DNA from: Lentisalinibacter sp037382365
GTDB lineage: Bacteria > Pseudomonadota > Gammaproteobacteria > Steroidobacterales > Woeseiaceae
Direction: 5' to 3'
NCBI GenBank assembly: GCA_037382365.1
Contig: JARRPZ010000033.1
Coordinates: 1 to 30,628 of the forward strand
Length of the DNA stretch: 30,628 nt
The position numbers and the translations under genes are program-made. Each line of letters starts with the position of its first letter. Within the stretch, counting starts at the first letter, position 1. The notes below the pieces were generated by a model. That model made no database searches. It was not told where the DNA came from and saw nothing but the letters and a program-made list of their open reading frames with translations. Shown here in pieces: positions 6,559-14,236 of this stretch.

Positions 6559-9500
6559 GTGTTCCGAATCCTGCGTCTGGCATGCCTGCCACTTCTGGTG
6601 CTCTGCCTCTCGGCGACGGCGCACGGCGCCGGTCTGCGCCAGTCGGACGGCGCGGCGGCCGGACTCAGGCTCTCGGACGAAATGGGCACTCGCCCCGACG
6701 GCCGCAAACTCTATATCGTGCAGCTGCGCCGGCCCGGTGCGGCGGAGCACTATGCGAAATCGAGGGTCGCGGGCCGGGCCGTGTCCGCCAAGGTGATGCA
6801 GGCGGAAGGCTTCCGCCGCGACGCGCCCGTCGTGAAATCCTGGATCGCCGGTGCTGACAGGCTGCAGGAGAGTTTGCTGGCGAAGACCGCGCCGGGCACA
6901 CGGACCGTGTACGACTATCGCTACGGTTTCAGCGGCTTCGCGGCGGCCCTCACCCCCGCCCAGGCCGAACGGCTGCGGCACCGGCCCGAAGTGGCGGGCG
7001 TCTGGGAGGACGAGATCCGGCCGCTGGCGACGAACGAGAGCCCGTCGTTCCTCGGCCTCTTCGACAACGAGGACGGGCTGGCCGGTCCCCTCGGGCTGGA
7101 GGGCGAAGGGATCGTCATCGGCGTCATCGACAGCGGCATCACGCCGGACCATCCGAGTCTCGCGGATACCCGGGAGGCGGACAAGCCCCGACTGTGCACG
7201 ACCTCGTTCGCTCGCTCGTTCATCGGCCTCTGGCTCTGCCGCGAATACGAGATCCTGGACGACGTCCTGGTATTCGATCCGCCGGAGGGGTGGAGCGGCA
7301 CCTGCGAATCCGGCGAGTCCTTCACCGAAACGGCCTGCAACAACAAGCTGATCGGCGCCCGCTATTTCGTGGACGGTGCGCAGGAGACCGGCGAACTCGA
7401 TCCCGGCGAATTCCTTTCGCCCAGGGATGCCGACGGTCACGGCACACATATCGCGAGCATCGCCGCAGGCAATCCGGTGGAGGCGTCCGTCTCGGGCACG
7501 GTCCTCGGTCGCATCAGGGGTATGGCGCCGATGGCCCGCGTTGCGATCTACAAGGCCTGCTGGCTGCGCCCCGGCGACACGCGGGCGAGCTGCAACACGT
7601 CCGACCTGGCGCGCGCCGTCGACGCCGCAGTCGCGGACGGCGTGGACATCATCAATTACTCGGTCGGCAACTCCCTCGCCACGGTGACCGCTCCGGATGA
7701 CATCGCCCTGCTGGCGGCCGCCAAGGCCGGCATATTCACGGCGGTCGCCGCCGGTAACGACGGGCCGGGCCTGCGCACGATCGGCTCGCCGGGCAGCTCG
7801 CCGTGGGTGACCACGGTCGCCGCCTCCACCCGCAGCGGTTCGCTGTACACGGAGGCGATGGAGGTGATCTCGCCGCCGTCCCTCGCCGGCAAATACGCCT
7901 CTCGCGAGGCCGCTTTCACACCGCAGCTCGAAGACACCGGCAGCATCGAGGAAGAACTCGTGCTGGTGGACGATGACAGCCTCGCCACCGATGCGGGCGA
8001 TGCGAACGGCACGACATACGATGCCTGCCAGCCGCCGGTGAACGGCGACGACATCGCCGACAGGGTCGCCCTCCTGGCGCGGGGCGGCTGCACCTTCGAG
8101 ACCAAGCTTCGGAACGTGGAGGACGCCGGCGCAGTCGCCGCGCTGGTCTTCAACAATGCCGGGGCGCCATTCGTGATGACCGGCACATCGGGATCGGTCG
8201 ACATCCCCGCCGTCATGATCGGCGAGGCGGACGGTACGCTGCTGCGCGACGCCATCACCCTGGACGAGGAGATGATCGATGTCCGGCTCGCCTCCGGCAT
8301 CTTCCTGAACGAGCAGCAGACCGGCAACGTGATGTCCACCTTCTCTTCCCGCGGGCCGGCCAGCGGTGCTCCCGACATACTGAAGCCCGATCTCACCGCG
8401 CCCGGCGTCAGCATCCTCGGCGGGTTCAGTCCGGATGCCGCCAACGCGGAGAAGGGCGAGTCGTTCGGCTACCTTTCCGGCACGTCCATGTCGACGCCGC
8501 ACGTCGCCGGGATCGCCGCCCTGTTGCTCGAGGCCAATCCGGACTGGTCGCCGGCCGCACTGCGCTCGGCGCTGATGACCACCGCCTACCAGGACGTGCT
8601 GCAACCCGACGGCGCGACGGCGGCCAACCCCTTCGATTTCGGTGCCGGTCATCTCCAACCGAATGCCGCCGTGGCGCCGGGTCTGCTCTTCGAGGCCGGC
8701 GCCGACGAGTACGACAGCTTCGGCTGCGGCCTGGACCAACCGATCCCGGACCCGGCCCGCTGTGAAGAGCTGGCGGCCGCCGGCAGGAGCTTCGGAGCGA
8801 CCGATTTCAACCAGGCGTCCATCGCCGTCGAACAACTTACCGGACGTCGCAGCATCACCCGGACCGTGACCGGCACCGGGCAGGCAGGAACCTGGCAGGT
8901 CGAGATCGACCCACCGCCGGGCGCGGTCGTCACCGTCACGCCTGCCACGTTATCACTGGCGCCCGGTGAGACGGCGAGCTATACGGTCGATCTCGAATTC
9001 CTCGGAGCCGGTCTCGATCTGTGGTATTTCGGGGCAATCACCTGGCGCTCGGGCGACACCGCCGTCCGCACCCCGCTCGCGGTCCGGCCCGTCTCCCTGT
9101 CCGCGCCGGAAGAGGTCCGGGATGCGGGCGGCAGTGGCAGCCTCAGCTTCGACGTCGACTTCGGCTACAGCGGCAGTTACCAGGCCGGTGTGCTCGGACT
9201 GAACGAGGCGCTCGTCATCGACGGCTTCGTTGATAACGATCCGACCAAGAACTTCACGTTCCGTATGGACAATGGCGTCACCAGCCACGTGATCGACGTC
9301 CCGGCCAACCAGGCCTATCTCCGGTTCGCGCTCTTCGACGAAGAAACCGACGGGGACGACGACCTGGATATGTACGTCTACTATTGCCCGGACGACCTCT
9401 GCACCAAGATCGGGGAGAGCGGCTCTGATACCTCCGCCGAGGAATTCAGTCTCGTCACGCCGCCTGCGGGCCGCTATGCGGTGCTGATCCACGGCTTCGA

Positions 9501-9741
9501 GACCGACGAGGTGGCCGGCGGACCGGGCGCCAATTACCGACTGTTCGCCTGGGCCTTCGGGCTGGCGGACGACGCCGGCAACATGAGCGTGTCCGCACCG
9601 TCCAGCGTGAGCGCCGGCAGCACGGAAACGATCCGGGTGGACTGGTCCGGCCTCACCGTCGATCGACGCTATCTGGGCGCCGTGTCACACATCACGCCGA
9701 CCGGGCTGATCGCCCTCACCATCGTCAATATCCGCAACTGA
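6559..9741 (+). CDS. Secreted S8 (subtilisin-like) serine protease with PA insert
   Basis: This 1060-aa secreted endopeptidase has a signal peptide at about 1-24 (hydrophobic core ending AHGA) and an I9-like propeptide at about 45-150. The S8 catalytic triad is D191 (GVIDSGITPDH), H294 (DGHGTHIAS) and S643 (SGTSMSTPHVAG). A protease-associated (PA) domain is inserted before the serine at about 489-567. A fibronectin-like segment follows the catalytic domain, and a beta-rich PPC-like C-terminal domain lies at about 880-990 (DDDLDMYVYY). The start is GTG, preceded by GAGGCGAGAGAG. This layout resembles subtilases with S8-PA-Fn architecture; nutrient scavenging is the likely role. It converges with tag. 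Confidence 0.92.
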   Translation: MFRILRLACLPLLVLCLSATAHGAGLRQSDGAAAGLRLSDEMGTRPDGRKLYIVQLRRPGAAEHYAKSRVAGRAVSAKVMQAEGFRRDAPVVKSWIAGADRLQESLLAKTAPGTRTVYDYRYGFSGFAAALTPAQAERLRHRPEVAGVWEDEIRPLATNESPSFLGLFDNEDGLAGPLGLEGEGIVIGVIDSGITPDHPSLADTREADKPRLCTTSFARSFIGLWLCREYEILDDVLVFDPPEGWSGTCESGESFTETACNNKLIGARYFVDGAQETGELDPGEFLSPRDADGHGTHIASIAAGNPVEASVSGTVLGRIRGMAPMARVAIYKACWLRPGDTRASCNTSDLARAVDAAVADGVDIINYSVGNSLATVTAPDDIALLAAAKAGIFTAVAAGNDGPGLRTIGSPGSSPWVTTVAASTRSGSLYTEAMEVISPPSLAGKYASREAAFTPQLEDTGSIEEELVLVDDDSLATDAGDANGTTYDACQPPVNGDDIADRVALLARGGCTFETKLRNVEDAGAVAALVFNNAGAPFVMTGTSGSVDIPAVMIGEADGTLLRDAITLDEEMIDVRLASGIFLNEQQTGNVMSTFSSRGPASGAPDILKPDLTAPGVSILGGFSPDAANAEKGESFGYLSGTSMSTPHVAGIAALLLEANPDWSPAALRSALMTTAYQDVLQPDGATAANPFDFGAGHLQPNAAVAPGLLFEAGADEYDSFGCGLDQPIPDPARCEELAAAGRSFGATDFNQASIAVEQLTGRRSITRTVTGTGQAGTWQVEIDPPPGAVVTVTPATLSLAPGETASYTVDLEFLGAGLDLWYFGAITWRSGDTAVRTPLAVRPVSLSAPEEVRDAGGSGSLSFDVDFGYSGSYQAGVLGLNEALVIDGFVDNDPTKNFTFRMDNGVTSHVIDVPANQAYLRFALFDEETDGDDDLDMYVYYCPDDLCTKIGESGSDTSAEEFSLVTPPAGRYAVLIHGFETDEVAGGPGANYRLFAWAFGLADDAGNMSVSAPSSVSAGSTETIRVDWSGLTVDRRYLGAVSHITPTGLIALTIVNIRN

Positions 9742-9773
9742 CGCAACGAGTTAGGTTCCGGGCGGTGGCCCTC

Positions 9774-9787
9774 TGCCGCGTGCGGCA
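9774..9787. terminator. Short inverted repeat between convergent protease and tag genes
   Basis: TGCCG (9774-9778) and CGGCA (9783-9787) form a 5-bp stem with a 4-nt loop in the 52-bp gap between two convergent stops, flanked by CCC and GGG. There is no T-tract on either strand, so its role as a bidirectional terminator is tentative. Confidence 0.3.
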
Positions 9788-9793
9788 CGGGTC

Positions 9794-10381
9794 TCACTCC
9801 GCGATCTCCGCGCACTCGGCATGCCGGAAACAGCCCACGATGTGATCGTTCACCATGCCCGTGGCCTGCATGTGGGCATAGACGATGGTGGAGCCGACGA
9901 ACTTGAAACCGCGCTGCCGCAGGTCCCGTGACAGCGCGTCGGACTCCGGCGTCGTGGCCGGCACGTCGGACTGGTGACGCCAGCGATTCTGCACGGGGTG
10001 GCCGTCGACGAAACGCCAGATGTAATTCGAGAAGCCGTCGAATTCCTCCTGGACCGCCAGGAAGGCACGGGCGTTCGTGACCGCGGATCGCACCTTCAAC
10101 CGATTGCGGACGATCGAGGGGTCCTCGAGGAGTTGCGCGATCCGCGCTGCGTCGTAGCGCGCGACTTTCACGGGGTCGAAGTCGGCGAATGCCCGCCGGT
10201 AACCCTCTCGCTTGTTGAGGATCGTGGACCAGGACAGACCGGCCTGGGCGCCCTCCAGCAGCAGGAACTCGAACTGGCGCCGGTCGTCGCGAACCGGCAC
10301 GCCCCATTCATCGTCGTGATACCGAATATAGGTGTCACCGGCACCGAGCGCCCAGGGGCAGCGAACCGCTTCGTCGGCCAT
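9794..10381 (-). CDS. tag: DNA-3-methyladenine glycosylase I
   Basis: Tag excises 3-methyladenine from alkylated DNA. The 195-aa protein starts MADEAVRCPWALGAGDTYIRY and contains HDDEWGVP, FEFLLLEGAQAGLSWSTIL and FVGSTIVYAHMQATG. The zinc snap residues are conserved: C8, H22, H180 and C184, matching C4, H17, H175 and C179 of the E. coli enzyme. The frame extends 55 codons further upstream, but family alignment fixes the start at 10381. The gene stands alone, facing the protease gene. Confidence 0.95.
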   Translation of the reverse strand: MADEAVRCPWALGAGDTYIRYHDDEWGVPVRDDRRQFEFLLLEGAQAGLSWSTILNKREGYRRAFADFDPVKVARYDAARIAQLLEDPSIVRNRLKVRSAVTNARAFLAVQEEFDGFSNYIWRFVDGHPVQNRWRHQSDVPATTPESDALSRDLRQRGFKFVGSTIVYAHMQATGMVNDHIVGCFRHAECAEIAE

Positions 10382-10479
10382 GGGTTGCCTCCAAGTCTGC
10401 GATACGTCAGCCAGACCTCCCCATTCTCCCTGCCTCCTGCACGGCGGACAATGCGGGGAAATCAGCGTCCGGACGAGAA

Positions 10480-10507
10480 AGGGCCCGCAGCGTCCGCCAC
10501 GGGCCCT
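10480..10507 (-). terminator. Intrinsic terminator of the sigma/anti-sigma/HvfA-like operon
   Basis: A perfect 8-bp stem (AGGGCCCG 10480-10487, CGGGCCCT 10500-10507) with a 12-nt loop lies 20 nt beyond the stop of the minus-strand small gene. On the minus strand it is followed by TTTCTCG from inside the stem base outward, a short U-tract. Confidence 0.65.
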
Positions 10508-10527
10508 CTCCGGTGAACGTCGAACGC

Positions 10528-10839
10528 TCAGACGGAGCCGCCGCAACTCCCTTCGCCGCCGCCTTCGCCGCCGCTACCCTCGTCGCTGTCGCCGCCGCAG
10601 CTGCCTTCGCCGCAAGAGCCTTCGCCGCCCTTGTCGTCCTCCTTGCCGCCGCCGCATTTGCCTTCGCCGCAGCCGCCTTCTTCGTGACCATCCGTGGTCT
10701 CGTAGCCGCTGGCCAGCGAAGTCATCTGGAACGGGCTGCCTGCGTCGTCCGCCTGGGCGATATTGACGCTGCCGATCGACGCGGCCAGTGCAGCCCCCAC
10801 CGCGATGGCGATCGGTTTGCGGATGTCCTTGTCACTCAT
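10528..10839 (-). CDS. HvfA-like RiPP metallophore precursor (EGxCG-repeat secreted peptide)
   Basis: This 103-aa precursor begins MSDKDIRKPIAIAVGAALAA, a Sec-type signal segment ending near AQA (residue 30). A conserved-looking linker SPFQMTSLASGY and a Gly/Glu/Cys-rich tail follow. The tail holds all five cysteines (C57, C62, C76, C81, C99), each in an EGxCG pentapeptide (EGGCG, EGKCG, three EGSCG). In the HvfA family, such cysteines are converted to oxazolone/thioamide groups by an MNIO enzyme (DUF692, HvfB) with a partner (HvfC), giving a copper-binding peptide. No HvfB or HvfC gene is in this window, so modification would have to occur in trans. AGGAGAG is a strong ribosome site. The gene follows sigma and anti-sigma genes on the same strand, with a 100-nt gap containing a hairpin at 10864-10878. 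Confidence 0.78.
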   Translation of the reverse strand: MSDKDIRKPIAIAVGAALAASIGSVNIAQADDAGSPFQMTSLASGYETTDGHEEGGCGEGKCGGGKEDDKGGEGSCGEGSCGGDSDEGSGGEGGGEGSCGGSV

Positions 10840-10939
10840 GCTCTCTCTCCTTACTACGATGATGGCCCTCTCCGGGCCGTCGCTTTGCCTGCTCGCGGTC
10901 TCGATTTCGCGGCAGGACCTATCAAGTTCAGCCGTATCG

Positions 10940-11692
10940 TCAGATGCGCCAGTCCACGGCTTCGCGCACCCCTTCGGCCACATCCTCCACGGACCGGCCC
11001 TCCTCGCCGATGACGGCGATACTGCCGTCGCCCACCGGCAGGATGACCCCGTGAAAGCCGTTGCCCTCCAGCGGCACCGGGGCCTCGATTTTCTCGCCCG
11101 GCATCAGGAGCAGCGTGACCGGGCCGTCCGCGCCCTGTACGACCAGATGGGGTACCGGCCTGCCGTTGATCGGGCAGGTCCTCGCGTACGTGACCAGGCC
11201 CAGCCGGCCGCTGTCCAGCCGCGAGACCGCGGGCGACAGAACGCCCTGCAGCTCCGAGGCCCCTACGGCCTCGGAGGTCACCACCCGCGAGTAAGGCTCA
11301 TGTCGCATGTGGGCGATGACCTCCGCCGCCAGCGCCGCCGGCTCAGGCTGCTGTGGCGCGCCGCCGGGCCCGAGGACCAGTGCAATACCGAGAACGAGGG
11401 CCGCGGCAATACCCGCCCAGGCGGGCAGACCGCGCCAGCGGGTCCCCGTACCCCGGCGTGCCGCCCGGCGATCGTCCAGGGATACGACGTCGCTCTCCTC
11501 CGGATCGTCCGGCAGCCTGATGTCCAGGTCCGGCACGTCGATGGCCAGCGCCGCCGCCAGTTTCCGCTCGAAGACCGCCGCTTCGGCCGCGTAGCGCGCG
11601 CAATCGTCGCACGCGGCGGCGTGTGCCGCACGACCGGGGAAGTCCGCTCCCGGGTCGACATCCAGGGTCTTTCTGAAGTCCTCGCAAAGCAT
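10940..11692 (-). CDS. Membrane anti-sigma factor, DUF3379-like, with zinc motif
   Basis: This 250-aa protein starts MLCEDFRKTLDVDPGA and has H24-x3-C28-x2-C31, the zinc-binding anti-sigma signature, in its cytoplasmic N-terminus. One transmembrane helix lies at about 88-108 (AWAGIAAALVLGIALVLG), followed by a roughly 140-residue periplasmic domain. I recognise the overall pattern as DUF3379, a family found next to ECF sigma genes. It would hold the upstream sigma factor inactive at the membrane. The gene starts 5 nt after the sigma stop, so the two are co-translated. The signal sensed is unknown; the HX3CX2C motif and the downstream metallophore-like gene make metal or redox stress plausible. 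Confidence 0.82.
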   Translation of the reverse strand: MLCEDFRKTLDVDPGADFPGRAAHAAACDDCARYAAEAAVFERKLAAALAIDVPDLDIRLPDDPEESDVVSLDDRRAARRGTGTRWRGLPAWAGIAAALVLGIALVLGPGGAPQQPEPAALAAEVIAHMRHEPYSRVVTSEAVGASELQGVLSPAVSRLDSGRLGLVTYARTCPINGRPVPHLVVQGADGPVTLLLMPGEKIEAPVPLEGNGFHGVILPVGDGSIAVIGEEGRSVEDVAEGVREAVDWRI

Positions 11693-11697
11693 GTCCG

Positions 11698-12222
11698 TTA
11701 CTCGTCCGCCGTCAGCCCTTCGGCAGCGAAGTGTTCCTTCAGCCGGTTGCGGGCCCGGTGCAGGCGGGTGAGCACCGTCGCCTGCTTCAGATCCATCACC
11801 CCGGCGATCTCCTCCGTGGTGTAGCCCAGCAATACCTGCAGGACCAGCGGTTCGCGGTAGTCGTCCGGGAGTTCGAGCAGAGCCGCGCGCATATCGTCAA
11901 CATCCGTATCGTGGGAATCGGCCAGCAGGCCTTCGTCCTTCCTCGTGAGATCGTCCACGTCCACCGTATCCAGCCTCTTCCTCTCGAAGTGCCTCGCATT
12001 CTCGCGCCTGACGATAGTCAGCAGCCACTGCCTGGCCGCCCCCTCGTCGCGCAGGCGATCGAGGCTGCGCCAGGCCCGCATCATGGCTTCCTGGACCACG
12101 TCCTCAGCCAGTGCCGGGTCGCGGCTCAGCCAGAATGCATAGCGGTACATGTCCTGGCGCAATGCGCCGACGAGTCTCTCGAAGCGGTGCCGGCGCCGTC
12201 TGTCCTCGGTCGTTCCTGTCAT
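11698..12222 (-). CDS. ECF-type RNA polymerase sigma factor
   Basis: This 174-aa sigma-70 family protein has region 2 at about residues 14-80 (FWLSRDPALAEDVVQEAMMRAW, core binding and -10 recognition) and region 4 at about 115-165 (LPDDYREPLVLQVLLGYTTEEIAGVMDL, the helix-turn-helix for the -35 element). Regions 1 and 3 are lacking, as in ECF factors. The frame extends upstream, but the M of MTGTTEDRRRRHRFERLV at 12222 gives the normal ECF length. It heads a leftward operon with its anti-sigma factor and the HvfA-like gene, and is divergent from hemB across 125 bp. Confidence 0.92.
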   Translation of the reverse strand: MTGTTEDRRRRHRFERLVGALRQDMYRYAFWLSRDPALAEDVVQEAMMRAWRSLDRLRDEGAARQWLLTIVRRENARHFERKRLDTVDVDDLTRKDEGLLADSHDTDVDDMRAALLELPDDYREPLVLQVLLGYTTEEIAGVMDLKQATVLTRLHRARNRLKEHFAAEGLTADE

Positions 12223-12306
12223 CGGTAACAGACCCGTGGTGATCGCGGAATATTTCAGTAACCGGGCCGCGCAGTGGTCTTGGACACGAAAACTGAATCG
12301 GGGGAG

Positions 12307-12324
12307 AATCCGGTTTTGCGGATT
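12307..12324. promoter_or_regulatory. Inverted repeat between sigma factor gene and hemB
   Basis: AATCCG (12307-12312) and CGGATT (12319-12324) form a perfect palindrome with a GTTTTG spacer, 23 nt before the hemB ATG in the divergent intergenic region. It could be an operator for either gene. No regulator is identified. Confidence 0.35.
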
Positions 12325-12347
12325 TTGACCCGAGAGTAAAAGTAGAT

Positions 12348-13358
12348 ATGAGCAGCCGGCCGGATACAAGGTTCCCTGCCACGCGCCTCCGGCGCACGCG
12401 GCGCACGGCCTGGGTACGCGCAATGGTCGCAGAGACCCGGCTCGCCCCGGCTGACTTCATCTACCCCGTGTTCGTGCTGGAAGGCGAGGGACGTCAGGAA
12501 GCGGTACCGTCCATGCCCGGAATAGCGCGCCGCTCGATCGATCTGCTCATCGAGCACCTCGGTCCTGTCCACGACCTCGGCATACCGATGGTCGCCCTGT
12601 TCCCGATCATCGACCCGGCGGCCAAGACGCCGGACGGCGCGGTCTGTGCCGATCCCGACGGCCTGGCGCAGCGCGCCGTCCGGGCCATCAAGTCCCGCTA
12701 CCCCGGACTCGGCGTCATGACCGACGTCGCCCTCGATCCGTATACGACCCACGGTCAGGACGGCATCATCGACGAGACGGGCTACGTCCTCAACGACGAG
12801 ACGGTGGCCATGCTGGTCCGCCAGGCAGTCTCCCACGCCGGGGCCGGTGCGGACGTCGTCGGCCCCTCGGACATGATGGACGGGCGCATCGGCGCTATCC
12901 GCGAGGCCTTCGAGAAAGAGGGTCACGTGCACACCATGATCCTCGCTTACGCGGCGAAGTACGCCTCGTGCTACTACGGGCCGTTCCGCGACGCGGTCGG
13001 CTCTGCCGGCAATCTGGGCGGCGGCGGCAAACACAGTTACCAGATGGATCCCGCCAACAGTGACGAGGCGCTGCGGGAGGTGGGTATGGACATCGCCGAG
13101 GGCGCGGACATGGTGATGGTGAAGCCGGCGCTGCCCTATCTCGACATCATCCGCCGGGTGCGCGAGACCTATGCGGTACCGACCATGGCCTACCAGGTGA
13201 GCGGCGAGTACGCGATGCTGAAGGCCGCCGCGGCGAATGGCTGGCTGGACGAGCGCGACACGGTCCTCGAGGCGCTGCTGTCCATTCGGCGGGCGGGCGC
13301 GAGTGCCATCCTGACCTACTTCGCGCCCGACGCCGCGCGGTGGCTGATCGAGTCATGA
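12348..13358 (+). CDS. hemB: Delta-aminolevulinic acid dehydratase (porphobilinogen synthase)
   Basis: HemB condenses two 5-aminolevulinate molecules to porphobilinogen in heme synthesis. The 336-aa length is normal. Catalytic lysines lie in AYAAKYASCYYGPFRDA and VKPALPYLDIIRRV, and GGGGKHSYQMD and SGEYAML are also typical. The metal site reads DVALDPYTTHGQDG, lacking the cysteine triad of zinc enzymes, so this is the Mg-dependent proteobacterial type. GAGAG precedes the ATG. It is divergent from the sigma factor gene and 34 nt upstream of aroE, with which it may form an operon. Confidence 0.97.
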   Translation: MSSRPDTRFPATRLRRTRRTAWVRAMVAETRLAPADFIYPVFVLEGEGRQEAVPSMPGIARRSIDLLIEHLGPVHDLGIPMVALFPIIDPAAKTPDGAVCADPDGLAQRAVRAIKSRYPGLGVMTDVALDPYTTHGQDGIIDETGYVLNDETVAMLVRQAVSHAGAGADVVGPSDMMDGRIGAIREAFEKEGHVHTMILAYAAKYASCYYGPFRDAVGSAGNLGGGGKHSYQMDPANSDEALREVGMDIAEGADMVMVKPALPYLDIIRRVRETYAVPTMAYQVSGEYAMLKAAAANGWLDERDTVLEALLSIRRAGASAILTYFAPDAARWLIES

Positions 13359-13392
13359 GCACGCATGCGGCGGCGGGTCACCGGATGCAGTC

Positions 13393-14226
13393 GTGACCGG
13401 GACGCGGGACGCACCGGACCGCTACGGTGTGATGGGTTATCCGGTGTCCCACAGTCGCTCGCCCGTCATCCACAGGCTGTTCGCCACGCAGACCGGTCAG
13501 AACATGACTTACGAGCTGCTGGAGGTCGCACCGCAGGAACTGGAGCATGCCATCCGGACTTTCCAGCGGCAGGGCGGCCGTGGCCTCAACATCACGCTGC
13601 CGCACAAGAGCGAGGTCGCCCGGCTGGTCGACGAGCTGTCGGAGGCGGCGAGCACCGCGGGCGCGGTCAATACGCTCAGCATCGGACCGGAACGGATCCT
13701 GGGCGACAACACGGACGGCACCGGCCTCGTGCGCGACCTGACGGTCAACGAGGAGATCCCGCTCCGGGGGAGCCGCATCCTGATCCTCGGCGCCGGTGGC
13801 GCGACGCGGGGCATCATGGCTCCGCTGCTCGAAGAGGAGCCCGCTGCCATTACGATCGCCAACCGCACCTTATCGAAGGCGACCGCACTCGCCGGCCACT
13901 TCGGCAGTCAGGGTCGAGTCGCCGCGTGCCGCTTCGACGAGCTGGGGCCGGAAACGCCCGTCGACCTGATCATCAACGCCACCTCTGCCGGCGTCAAGGG
14001 AGAGGACATGCCGTTCCCCGCTGCCGTGATCGGCGCCGCGACGATCTGTTACGACCTCTCCTACGGCAGCGGGGAGACGCCGTTCACCCGCTGGGCGACG
14101 GAGCACGGCGCCGCGCGTTCGATCACCGGCTGGGGGATGCTGGTGGAACAGGCAGCGGAATCCTTCCGCATCTGGCGCGGTGTCCGCCCGGAGACGGCCC
14201 CGATACTGAATCGCGTGCCGCGCTGA
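13393..14226 (+). CDS. aroE: Shikimate dehydrogenase
   Basis: AroE reduces 3-dehydroshikimate to shikimate with NADPH in aromatic amino acid synthesis. The 277-aa length fits (E. coli 272). The substrate site includes YPVSHSRSPVIH, the lysine in ITLPHKSEVA and NTDGTGLVRDL. The NADP-binding glycine loop is ILGAGGATRGI, followed by ANRTLSKA. The start is a GTG with a weak ribosome site, so translation may depend on hemB upstream. The usual gammaproteobacterial partner of aroE is hemF, which here lies 7 kb away. The stop lies in a palindrome shared with the convergent gor stop. Confidence 0.95.
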   Translation: MTGTRDAPDRYGVMGYPVSHSRSPVIHRLFATQTGQNMTYELLEVAPQELEHAIRTFQRQGGRGLNITLPHKSEVARLVDELSEAASTAGAVNTLSIGPERILGDNTDGTGLVRDLTVNEEIPLRGSRILILGAGGATRGIMAPLLEEEPAAITIANRTLSKATALAGHFGSQGRVAACRFDELGPETPVDLIINATSAGVKGEDMPFPAAVIGAATICYDLSYGSGETPFTRWATEHGAARSITGWGMLVEQAAESFRIWRGVRPETAPILNRVPR

Positions 14227-14236
14227 GTCTCAGCGC
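14220..14236. repeat. Palindrome embracing the convergent aroE and gor stop codons
   Basis: GCGCTGA (14220-14226) and TCAGCGC (14230-14236) are separated by GTC. Each arm contains one gene's TGA stop. There is no T-run. It could act as a compact bidirectional mRNA 3' end. Confidence 0.5.

Noticed and set aside
6436..8835. 799-codon minus-strand frame opposite the S8 protease
   Set aside because: It mirrors a protease with a full catalytic triad and has no domain of its own.
10553..10690. Repeat array in the Gly/Cys-rich tail as a CRISPR or tandem DNA repeat
   Set aside because: The repetition comes from short EGxCG codons in one reading frame, with no regular spacer units.
10513..11824. Plus-strand frames of 166 and 353 codons over the HvfA-like and anti-sigma genes
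   Set aside because: Alanine-rich antisense of the Gly/Cys repeats, without signal, motif or ribosome site; the minus-strand genes have conserved features.
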